Part shown: piece after piece, positions 13,139 through 24,200 of the stretch
How the letters are laid out: each line of letters opens with the position of its first letter
How positions within the stretch are numbered: the first letter of the stretch is position 1
Assembly: GCA_025677815.1 (NCBI GenBank)
Contig: JAIXMP010000044.1
Location: forward strand, 124,001-188,000
DNA length: 64,000 bases
From: Phascolomyces articulosus
Taxonomy: Eukaryota; Mucoromycota; Mucoromycetes; Mucorales; Lichtheimiaceae
Direction: 5' to 3'
Made by a program: the position numbers and the translations under genes
The notes under the pieces: model-generated
Seen by the model: only the letters and a program-made list of their open reading frames with translations
Told to the model about the DNA's origin: nothing
Databases searched by the model: none

Positions 13139-15039
13139 ATGACAACTACTCTACAGCATTCGAATAAAGTTTCTAATCAAGAAAGTCAACGACAAGTTGA
13201 CTTTGTTCTTGAATTACCTAATGAGATTGTACCTCTCATTATGAAACATTTTGAAACGATTGAACTTTTGAATCTATTGACTGTTTCCAAACAATGGAAA
13301 GATCAACTCGTGGCATGTAAAAGTCTTTGGTTCAACATTGTTTTTCATGGTCATACTCCCGAATGGAATGAAACGTCTATTATATTCAATAAAATGAGAG
13401 ATTCTATCCCATTTATTGACATTGCTGTACAACTCAAGCTAGTTGGTCTCTCCTCTTCTGAAGATATGACGACAACGATCCCTCTCTTACTGAAGCCACT
13501 TGTATGTGGCGCATATGTTCAACTGGAATACCTTGAACTTTGTGGTAAGTGAAAGGTGGGGAATTATGACTATGCAAGTTGAATAATAATAAGAATATTA
13601 CTAATATTAATAAAAGAGTAGGATGTTTTATTGGTGAACAACCCATTGATCTTGATAAAGCCGTAGATGCTGTATCCAATACCTTACGATATCTCAAAAT
13701 CATGTCTATTTTTCCCAAACCAACGACACTCTATTTTGAAAATATACTTGCATCATGCCAGTTATTGGAAGGTTTTTGGTTTGATTCTAGTGTTATACTA
13801 TTTCCTCGTCGACATCATCCGACAGCAACAGAGACTGTCACTACTGCTGGTGATATCCCACCACCATCTAGAATAGCTTCAACACTAAAACAACTGATTA
13901 TCAATGTGGATCCTATTCATAATGAACACGTCGAACGTATTATTAATCTCTGTCCAAATCTACAACGGATCTATATGAATGTGATAGATTCACATACAGC
14001 TGTGGATATTATTTTACGATATTATGATGAATACCAACTCGAATATCTTAATATTAATATGTACCTGTGTCTTTTAACTAATCCACCTTGTTCAACATGG
14101 TCACCTTTTGAATATATCCAAAAAAACGAAAATAAGAATACTAAAAGCAACAAGCAGCAACAATCCAAAGAAGGAGGAGTGGGAAATATGAGTGGGTTAC
14201 GGTATCTTGCTCTTCGTGGATTTGATGAAACAACGTTGGCTTCACTTTTACATCGCCATGCAAATACACTAGAAGAGTTATATGTCTATTATAACAATAC
14301 TCGATCGCCATCCCATAGAAGTAGCAACAATATCCCAACTACTCAAAATGTAAATAATGATGGGTTGCTATCGGAACTACGTGTGCTTAGTATATCATCG
14401 AGTCATGATCCTACATTTATGCTTGCCACGTTGTTGACGCGCGTATCACCCAAAACGTTACAAACTCTCCAGATTGGTTCTTGTAATTTATCCAACAATC
14501 CAAATGTTCTATCCTCTATCAAAGCATTACACAGTTTGAAATGTCTACATCTACACCATAGTATTTATGCACATCATGGTGATATCATGGATCTTTTACA
14601 CCATTTTGCAACAAAGAGTGAAGAATATCATCATCATACTGCCACTACATCATCTGACGACGACGACCAAGAGCAAAGGCAGCAATTGAGATCACTTTTG
14701 CTTTCGAGTACTTATTTTCAAATTATCAATGATGCTATTTTACAAGAACTTGGAAAGATTCAAACATTAGAAGAAATTGCTATCCATGATGCTATTAAAG
14801 TCACCGACCAAGGCATGGATAGTTTTTGTGTTACATTACAACATTACAATAAACATCTTCGTTCTCTTACGTTGAATCATGTTCCTGCGGCAAAGAGTAC
14901 AACTCTTAGACATCTTTTATCTATTCCTACTCTAGAAACTATTATTCTACGAAATGTAAACAGTAACATCAAACTCCAAGACTTTCCTGGGTTTATCGAA
15001 CAAGGAATTCAGATAGAAATTTATCATACATCACCCTAA
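13139..15039 (+). CDS. F-box/leucine-rich-repeat protein
   Basis: Two exons, 13139-13544 and 13619-15039, join to 608 residues. I chose the ATG at 13139 rather than the in-frame one at 13097, because the upstream codons add an unlikely basic/aromatic leader just before the F-box. The N-terminal F-box is at about 22-70 (VLELPNEIVPLIMKHF, then LLTVSKQWKDQLVACKSLW). Irregular leucine-rich repeats with Asn/Cys positions follow (for example LQTLQIGSCNLSNN and LEEIAIHDAIKVTDQG). The family recruits substrates to SCF ubiquitin ligases through Skp1; the substrate cannot be told. The acceptor at 13617-13618 is the one that keeps phase. It starts about 240 bp after the Argonaute stop, in the same direction. 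Confidence 0.85.
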
Positions 15040-15706
15040 TCGAAATAAAGATATACCCCCAATTTATAATATAGAAAAATGTGATGTTTCCCAGTATATC
15101 AATAGATAATAACTACTTTTTAAATATAAAACAGTAATGTTTTATACATAACAATACATTATTCTCACCGTTCAGCCCATATTTTAATTGATAAGAAAAA
15201 AAAATAAGGCACCACACACAACAACGATAATTCGTTTTTTTATCGGATAAATTATTAATCGATTTGTAAATTTCCTGATCTTACAAAATGGTATATATTC
15301 TTATATTTATCGAAATATATGTTTATTATTCATTGTTCTGATATAAAAAAAGAAGTACATTTCTTAGTATATCTCATTCTCACATCTGTTACTCCTAAAG
15401 AAAACGTAAAAGAAGAATGTCAAGCTAGAGTTGGTTGAGGTGTGTGACTGCAAAAAATTCCAAAGTATGGAAAAGGCACCGACCGATTTTAGTTTGCATG
15501 CAGTACTGATAGATTACATTTTATACGCCTTTTTTTATTATTATTATTTAATACAACCTACCACTTGTTTTTTTTGTTACTAAAGATATAGTTATTTAAT
15601 ATGCCAGCCCGAGGTATATATATTTTATTACTATTCAATTTTTTTAAACCTCCCTTTCCCTTTCGTTTCCATTATTAATGTGAATATATATATATATATA
15701 TATAAA
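15040..15706. other. Intergenic region upstream of the Rsc7-PHD gene
   Basis: AT-rich, no supported ORF. A TA dinucleotide run (about 15684-15703) lies immediately before the ATG at 15707 and probably sits in the 5' UTR. Confidence 0.5.
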
Positions 15707-18700
15707 ATGACTGACCCCAACCACCATGGTAAAAATCTTATAATTCTCAAATTAGACTCTTCTGCTGGACGAAGACGTAGAGGACGACCTCCACGAAGAC
15801 GAGCTACAGGTAGATCTACCAGTGTAGAAGATGTTTCACCCGATCGTACAGATGAAGCAGAAGAACAAAACGCGTCTGAAAGTGAACCAGAAGAACAATT
15901 ACCCCGTATGCGACTACGAAGGCGTGGACGACCGCCAAAACGTGGCATTACTTCAAGTGATGCTGAATCATCTCAAACTGCTGCCAATAATGATAGAAAA
16001 CGACGTAGAGAAGCTAAAAAAGAACCCACTCCTGAAGAAGAAGAGAACGAGGAAGAAGAGGAAGAGGAAGAAGAACAACCAGAAGAAGAATCCGATGATA
16101 ATAGTGATATTGACGAAGCTGGTGAAACAAAAGTAGATAAACAAGGTCGATTATTAGGTGGTAAGTGGAATCGATTCTTTTATTGTATTTTATAATTTGT
16201 AAAAATAATTATAATAATGTGAATGGAATTGTTATGAACTTTTAAAAATACATGCGTGCAATGTAGGACGACAATACAAAGTGGCGACGTTTTCATTACC
16301 AATGCGTGGCGATCAAGTACTCATGTTTGCCATGGATCCAGCACGACAATTAAATTTTCGCGACAGTTATTTGTTTTTCCACAAGAATCCAATTTTGGAA
16401 CGCATTCGATTAACGGAGGAAGAACGTAATTGGCTTGTGGATCAAAAATTATTAGTTCATTGGTTTCGAAATCGCGATGTTGCTGTTGTCAGTGCTCGAT
16501 CTTGTTTCAAATGCTTTGGATCGCGTATTATCAAACGTGGAAAACGTGTCAGAGACGATTATTTTGAAGCACATGCACGAGAAATGGGATATACAGAAGA
16601 ACTAGAAGATCCAGATGAAGAATCAGAAACGGAAGGTACAGCAGGTGCCTCTGGCACAGGTACTAGTGAAAAAGGGGACCGTGGTGCTGCTACTGGTAGT
16701 GGTAAAGACAAAGACAACAAAACGGGCCGTCGAACATTAATTTCACGTACATTACGACCTTCTGCTTTTGATGCAACGACACCTGTCAATAACTCTACAT
16801 GGATGCACCATGCTGCTCTTGCCGTGGGTGGATTTAATGCTCAGCTACATGAACGTCGTGCCGAAAAATCAGTGTTTTATGATATTCATACCAATGTACA
16901 TCAAATCCCTTCAGCGACACAACCTACACGGGTCCAATTTGAATGTGTGGATAACAAAAAGGATGAATTTTCGGTAGAGGAAATGCAATTTGAAAAAACT
17001 CCTGCCAGTGCCTACCGTGGTGTCGGCCGTGAGTTGTTGGATGGTACTTATGATATTGAAGCAGCATTGCGTGCCGTGCCAGATCTGGCAAAGAAATCGG
17101 CCAAGGTATTATTGTCTGTGAAACCATCTTATGCATCATCATCAACAACAACAAAGAAAAATGCGAATTTGGATGAAGAGGACGATGCACAATATCCTAT
17201 TGCTCTTATGGAGGGTCAATATCAATCTGCTTTCCCTGTGTATGTTCATGAACTTCTTTTTTTGCTGATAAATATTTATAAAAAAAACATTATCTTGAAA
17301 GAAGAATGTGTTATTATACTTAGTAATTAACCTTTTTATCTGCCTTTTTTTTTTATTTCTGCAGACATCTAACACGGTTTAGTCAAAATAATCCCAAGAT
17401 TGCACCTCCTTCGGCACTTGCTGCAACAGCTCAATCTCTTTTTGCACAACAACATTACTTTAATCAAATGTATCATGTCATGAATCAAAATATATCCACG
17501 ATGGGTGAGCAAGGTAACATTTATCATTATAGTTACAACAATAGTATGAATTTTGGTTGAAAAGGGAACTAACTAAGGCGCATTACCATGATCTATAGTT
17601 CCACCACAAATGCAACAACAACATCCATCTCCACCCCAAATGTCTAGACCACCATATTCACATGCTGTACCACAAAATGTCTCACCAGTAAGTTAATAAG
17701 CACAAACAATTGGTTTGAGGTTCATCGTTTTCTTACGAATCATATATTTTTGTTCTACATAGGGCCAAATATCATTACCTCCAGGCTATTCACAACAGCA
17801 TCATCCACAGCCTCAGTCACAGCCCCAATCGCAACCACCACCACAACAACATCAGCACTATATATGTGGCTATCAATCTAGTAAAGGACAAATCTGCAGA
17901 CGTGCTGTCATGTTTCCAGGAGAAAAATGTCAATACCATGCACATTATTATGCAGCTTCTAGACAACCTCATGGACCACATCAAGGTCAACCATTAATGA
18001 CTACCATACCACCGCAACAACCACAACCACAGCAACAGCAACAGCAACAGCCACATCCACAACGAGTACAATTACAACAGCCACAGCCCCCACCTCCGGT
18101 TAGTTATAAAAAAATGAGAGAATGAAAGAAAAGGAGGAAGCAATATTATAAATGATAATAAGGAAGAAAAAAAAGTGACCATGATATATCATATTTAAAT
18201 AGGCACCAACGCTTGCTGAAAACAAATGTGCTGAATGTCATTATTTGAGTGCACCTTCCGAATTACTAACCAAGGACAATGCTTGTGATGCGTTTAGCAT
18301 GATTAAATGTTCGAAATGTACGCGCAAACACCATCCTGTCTGTGCTCATTTGAAAACACCAAGACAATTGGCTGCAGTAGAATCTTATCCCTGGGCATGT
18401 CCTGAATGTAAAGTGTGTTGTGTATGCAAGAGTGCAGGCGATGAATCCACTTTAATGATTTGTGATGATTGTGACCGAGGTTGGCATACTGGATGGTAAG
18501 CACAGGAGAACCAATATATATATATACACGAATCATTGTTATTCTTAAAAGTTCTCATCTGATCAAAAGTCAATTCTGTCATTTATGCTAACAAAATATA
18601 CGTAATTATGACCTATTATTATTTCACTATTAGTTGTAATCCAAAGGTGGAAAAAGTACCTGAAGGTAACGAGAATAAAATTAAAATTAGGCCTATTATA

Positions 18701-19439
18701 TTACATGATGAATGACATGCTAAATGGATAAAACAATATTATGATGATCTAGGTGCTTGGCTTTGTCCATTATGTGCTGATTGTCATGGATGTGATGAAC
18801 AAGGTGATAAAACAGAATATTTCCATGCATTAGCACCACCACCCACGGATAAGATCAAATACCCAGTCTATCTTGCAACGTATTGTGGAAAATGTTATGA
18901 TAACTTTAAAAACGACCGATTCTGTCCTTGTTGTTTAAAAACATTTTCAGAAGAAGATGAAAATGATGATGAAGAAAATGAAATGGTGGCATGCGATTCG
19001 TGTGATCATTGGATACATACAGGGTGTGATGAAACATTAACTCCGGAAAAATATCAAAGTCTGTGCGAAGATGAAGAAGCAAAATACACATGTCCATTAT
19101 GTGCAGATAGTATTAAGCCGATTCATCAGACCAATGCTGCAACGTTAGCATTAAAGGGTCAATCACAACCTAGTGGTTATTGTGTTGGTATTGTGGGTGG
19201 AAAGGTAAGTGTTTTTTATATATGGGAAAACATAGCGAAGGGGGGGTGGAAGCATTGTAAATAAATTTTGGCAGAATAAAATATCATAGCACTTGTAACT
19301 AATAAAAGAAATTCTTTGTTAATTATCTAAAATCATGCAGATCAAAGCACGTGGTGTTGTACGATACAAAGACCACAAGGTTGCTGTGCCGGAAATCAAA
19401 GGAACAGGAATTGCTGAAATGCCATCCAATAAAGAATAA
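15707..19439 (+). CDS. Rsc7/Swp82-domain chromatin remodelling subunit fused to AT-hooks and PHD fingers
   Basis: Nine exons join in phase to 958 residues: 15707-16160, 16267-17239, 17365-17513, 17599-17687, 17763-18098, 18203-18495, 18634-18665, 18753-19204 and 19341-19439. Two AT-hook cores (RGRPP) lie in the first 90 residues, followed by an acidic run. Residues from about 152 match the CRC_subunit (Rsc7/Swp82) domain: GRQYKVATFSLPMRGDQVLM, then ARSCFKCFGSRIIKRG. A Gln/Pro-rich middle contains a C-x(n)-C-x(n)-C-x3-H segment (CGYQSSKGQICRRA...CQYH), possibly zinc-binding. The C-terminal half has a DPF-like double PHD (KCAECHYLS... then VCCVCKSAGDESTLMICDDC, H, C...WLCPLC) and a third PHD (FCPCCLKTF...MVACDSCDHWIHTGCD...YTCPLC). 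It probably reads histone tails within a SWI/SNF- or RSC-like complex in the nucleus. The exon at 18634 is 32 nt. Confidence 0.88.
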
Positions 19440-19897
19440 AACTCACTCAAGTCATCCCCGTATAAACTCACGCACATATTATTCTTACTATCATTCTATC
19501 ACAATCACAATCACACTTATATACTCACACACTCACTCACGCACGCACACTCTTTCTCTCTTACTCGCAACTCATTCTTTATCATTATTACATATATAAA
19601 CATTCCTCTTTATATATATTTATATATAATTTCATATTCTCACATGCAAAACAAAAAAAAATCTATAATTCTACATATAATTTAATGAATGACGGGTAGC
19701 TAATATGAATCACGCACACTCTTCTCATGATGAAAAAATATCCCAGCTGATTTATTAATTCTTCTGTTTTTGTTGCGTATTTAAATTTTATTGTTTTTGA
19801 GTTTCGTTTCTCTTTTTCTTTTCTCTTCTTTGGGGTTCTTTTTTTCAAACAACAACGAATTTACACGACAGAACATATATAAATATATAAACACTGG
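19440..19897. other. Intergenic, likely 3' UTR and promoter
   Basis: CA/CT-rich stretches (about 19490-19575) and A/T-rich sequence lie between two + strand genes. No gene is supported here. Confidence 0.5.
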
Positions 19898-20641
19898 ATG
19901 ATGCATTACCTGGCCTTTGCTGAAAATATGGTTCATGCTGCAACAGTGAAGAATGAAGATATGTCAGAGAAAACGACGACAACATCTATTCTCTTCGGTG
20001 AGAGTGAATTTCCTCCGTTGAAGTCTACAGATGAAGGATGGCAATTGGTAGACAAGAACTATGATCAAGATGAGCCCTATTCAATGCAACATCAGCAAGA
20101 AGAGGACTGGCAATGTATCGTCGATGATCAAACCCCAAAACCCTTATTGTATGCTCAAATTGCGCAAGAAGCAGCCATGCTTCCTATCCCATCTTCTCCA
20201 TCCAAATTATTCAAAAAGACCCCGCCCACTCCTAATTTCATGAACTACAAGAATAATAACAAAGAAAACGAAGCTGTGACTTTATTGGACGAAGATATTG
20301 GCGATGAACTGTTTGTACAATATAAATCATCCAGTTGGTTACGTCGTCGTCGTTATCATCGACTTTCTTACAATCATCATCATCACCCTACCCTTCGTCA
20401 TCATGCGCATAGTCCAACAAGTTTTCTCCGCCAGCCTTCCTATCATCATCATCTTCAACGTGATCAACAAGAATCGACCAATGGGGCATTGACAATAAAG
20501 CATCCCAAACATCCTACCCCAACTGCTGCACCAGTCATCAAACGACGATCTCGCACAACAACAAAGAAACAACCTACAAGAACTTGGATAGAACGAGAAA
20601 ATGGATGGGTTGCTATTCATGCAAAGATTCATAACAAATAA
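19898..20641 (+). CDS. Uncharacterised intronless protein, 247 residues
   Basis: A single open frame from ATGATG to TAA. I recognise no family. The N-terminal half is acidic and carries a paired aromatic pattern (GWQLVDKNYD and DWQCIVDD). The middle has a Pro/Lys segment (SPSKLFKKTPPTPNF). A basic, His-rich stretch follows (WLRRRRYHRLSYNHHHHP), then a Lys/Arg/Thr-rich tail ending TWIERENGWVAIHAKIHNK. There is no signal peptide or membrane segment. Codon use looks coding, the frame is long for this AT content, and the opposite-strand ORF is a shadow. An in-frame Met at about residue 11 is an alternative start. It could be a regulatory or nuclear protein, but nothing in the sequence proves that. 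Confidence 0.65.
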   Translation: MMHYLAFAENMVHAATVKNEDMSEKTTTTSILFGESEFPPLKSTDEGWQLVDKNYDQDEPYSMQHQQEEDWQCIVDDQTPKPLLYAQIAQEAAMLPIPSSPSKLFKKTPPTPNFMNYKNNNKENEAVTLLDEDIGDELFVQYKSSSWLRRRRYHRLSYNHHHHPTLRHHAHSPTSFLRQPSYHHHLQRDQQESTNGALTIKHPKHPTPTAAPVIKRRSRTTTKKQPTRTWIERENGWVAIHAKIHNK

Positions 20642-21208
20642 ATTTCTTATTATAGCATAATATTAAATAGCTCCCCCTTTCTTTTTTCGCCCCCTTATCA
20701 TCATCTGCTCAACATCCCAATATAATAGTAGCTGTAGTAGAAGTACTGACTGTATCTCCAATATATATATATATATATAATAAGTTTATATCTCATCTCA
20801 ACGTTACTGTACGTATTGTAATAATGTAAAAAAAATTCAAATAACAACAATATATATATATATATTCATAAATACAAACTCTGCTATATTTACATAATAG
20901 AGTATCGTTTTTCCAATCTTATCAAGTTGTACAACATTATCTTCTTTGGTATATATTAATCTGCTGTGCTTCGCATCAAAAAAAAAAAAGAGTAAGAGAG
21001 ATCGATGAGAAATTTCTTGTATAATATAAAAGAATAGTGAAAGGGAATTTTTTTATTATTATTTACAATCATCATAAAAGAGTTGAGAAAGAAAGATAGG
21101 AAAATAAAGAAACCATCTCAAAAGAGGTTATATTATCATTATAGTTTGCTACTATAATATCATTATTATTCAAATTATTATTATTATGTTGATTTTCATT
21201 TCCATCGT
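20642..21208. other. Convergent intergenic region
   Basis: Between convergent genes. It contains TA dinucleotide runs near 20761-20779 and 20850-20866 and poly-A tracts. No gene seen. Confidence 0.5.
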
Positions 21209-24200
21209 TTATAAATCACACACAGTCTCTTTGATGAATATGGAGGCAGTCTGTCGGATTAATCCTACAGCATCAAGATCATCGACTTGTATCCGGATTT
21301 GTCCTGGTATACTATCCTTTGGATTGGCAATCCTAACATTCAAAGTTACTGTACTGTCCGCTTCGACAACACCTGTTCCATTGGGCGATAACGGTGTGAT
21401 TTGTACCATGTCCTGGGCTGGGAATTCGGCCGCTCCTTCGATCGTGACCTTGTACCGTAATGGCAATTTCATTGCATGGTTGAGGATCGTCAATGGATGA
21501 GATTCAGGTCGACATATTACTCCCAAGTCATCATTATTCACCAACTCTTGAACATTGACAATATCATCTTCTGCTTCATTGGATGATGATACTGTTTCTT
21601 TTTCTTCTGTTGTTGTTGCTACTGTAAAGGATTGTGTAGAATGTATAGGTTGCTGTTGTGATGGTGGCGGTGAGGCAGATGCTGACGATAAAGAAGTGGA
21701 TGATATATGTTCGTCTCCATCCTCTTGATAATAGGTAACCAATTCAAAATCCAATCGTCGTTCACTTAATGTAAAGATAGGTGTTTCAATCAATGTACAG
21801 CGTATGGGTATCATTTCACGTAATTTGCTATTTTCTTCAGCATTGCCCGTTTCTATAGGTCGTGTAGTAACCCAAAGATTCGCAAGAATAATACCCTCTG
21901 GATCCAACAGATCAGGTCGGTCATGTGGTAATCGAGAAGACTCATTGGGTGTAGCACGCACACGTACTTCCATCCGACCTTGAGGACTCACAGAAATACC
22001 TCCTCTGAGTGGTGTATTGGTATATCGGGATAATACATCGATCTTGAGATATTCTTCGAGTCCAGGTGAAAGGTCGGCACCAATCTCAAACCGAATATCG
22101 TCATCCGTAGTGTTGTGAACGACAAACCAGCTGTCGCATGATACATTTGTTGCTGCGATTGGATGATAAAGTGTTGGTAAGACCAATTCGTCATCGGTCA
22201 GCCGCTCGAATTCCAATTCAAAGGCGGTCATCAATGCCTTGAGCTTCAAGGTCATAGTGTTGTTTTGGTTATAATTGTTGTCTAACCTAATATCAAACCG
22301 TCGTTGCCCTGAAGATTGATCACGTAGTTGTCGAGGATCTAAAGTACCTTGTACAATTTGGTTTTTCCGCGGTGCTACGTCAAATGTCGTCACGTTGCTT
22401 ACACCACTGCGGTTAATTATATTGCTGGATAGTTCCTTGGGTACAAAGGACATGAAATCTGGATGAATAATATCATAATTCAGCGGTACATCCGCCATAT
22501 TGCGAATAGTAAAGCTAAACTTGACTGGTTTCCATGAAGCTGTATGTCCAATAGGGCCAAGGTCAATGCGATCCACTGCTAATTCCGCCATAGAAACACA
22601 GAAAAGTGCCTTGAGTTCTAGGGCGAGTACCTCGACATGTTGCTCCATATCATATAAAATGAACATGCCTGCAAGTACTCCACTCTTGCCTTGCAATGCT
22701 TGTGCTCGATCATGCTCTGTCAGTTTTTCTGGTGAAGGACATTGTAGTCGAACTCTTACACGTTGCCCAGCATCCAAAACCAGCTGTCCACTTCGTTGCA
22801 AGTATGCTCCCTCTTCTACAACATAGGACATTCTGACCTTGTCTTCATCAGCAACCCAACCTGCAGTAATGTCAATATCACTTAATGCAATTAGCTGCAT
22901 AGGTTTGTCGGATATGTTGGCCACTTCAATCTCACGCACATAAAGGCGAGCCTCATCTTGATCAGATAGCATCATGACCTGTAATGCTGGTGGCATCGAT
23001 TTGGGTTGATTCGGCGCAGGGCAAACATAGACACTTTCCCATTGTACAACAGGCAATGGATTTGCTTCCTTGTGGTGATCATAGTCATCACCATCTGTAT
23101 TAACTTCCCCATCTTCCATAGGAGTTGTTATTGTATCACGAAGTAGCAGTTGCTGTATGTTTCCTTGTACCATCCACGCCTCAAGACTGTGTTGTTTGAC
23201 GAAAAATCGCACCTCGATTTCAAACACTTCTTGGCTATTATGCTTGTTCGTGACAATAAGTTTTTCGCTGAGCAGACCATAACGATAAGCATGTATTCGA
23301 AACGTGATTTGGGCAACTGACATTATGGTCTGGGTATTTGCCGAGTCACTTGACTGTTCTAGTTGCTGCTGCTTCTCCAACTGCTTTTGCTGTTGATTTT
23401 GTTGCTGCTGCTGCTGCTGTCGTCGTTCTTTCTGATCCAAGTAATCTAAAGCCGATTCGTTGGTGGCAACAATTCCACGCCACCCATTCAGTGTGCCACC
23501 TCTTCGGTCCAATACAATATTTCGACTTGGACATTCCACCTCATAATCCAATGGCAGTTGACCAGACTTGTTTTTGATAGTAAATGACCCATAGAACTCT
23601 GCACCCAATTTATCGGTATAACCCAAATTAATTTTTCGATGGGAGACTTCTAAATGGGATTGACCAATGATAGATATAAATTTGACTGTTTGTGTCAACA
23701 TTAATACCAATCGATCATTATTTTCATCTTCTGTAGTAATAACAGGAGTGACGCCATCTTCTTGTACCTCAGTGATTACTGCCGCAGATGTTTGATCGTC
23801 TTGGGTATAAATCGAAAACTTGATACCACCCACTAGTTCACGGCATTCATCCGCCGATGAACTACCAAGATAGCCTGTCAACAGATTAGGTTGGACGGCG
23901 ACCCAAACTGTCGTCATACTTCCACGCTTGAACGGCATCATATCCACTAGACCACGTTCGCCCGCCTCATCCACAAAAATTAGCACTTGATGTGACAAGT
24001 TGCTCTGGCAAGTAATGAACAAATCTTGACCAGATACATTTTCAACCAAAAGTGGTGTCACTTGAGAATATTTAGTACCAGGATCCACATAGGAAAAGCC
24101 AAGGTCCAATTCTCCTTGATTTCCTTCTGATAAAGATGGGAATGCCAAATAGGATTTATAATGCACAAGTGATTGAAGTGTAAATGTTTGCATAAATTTG

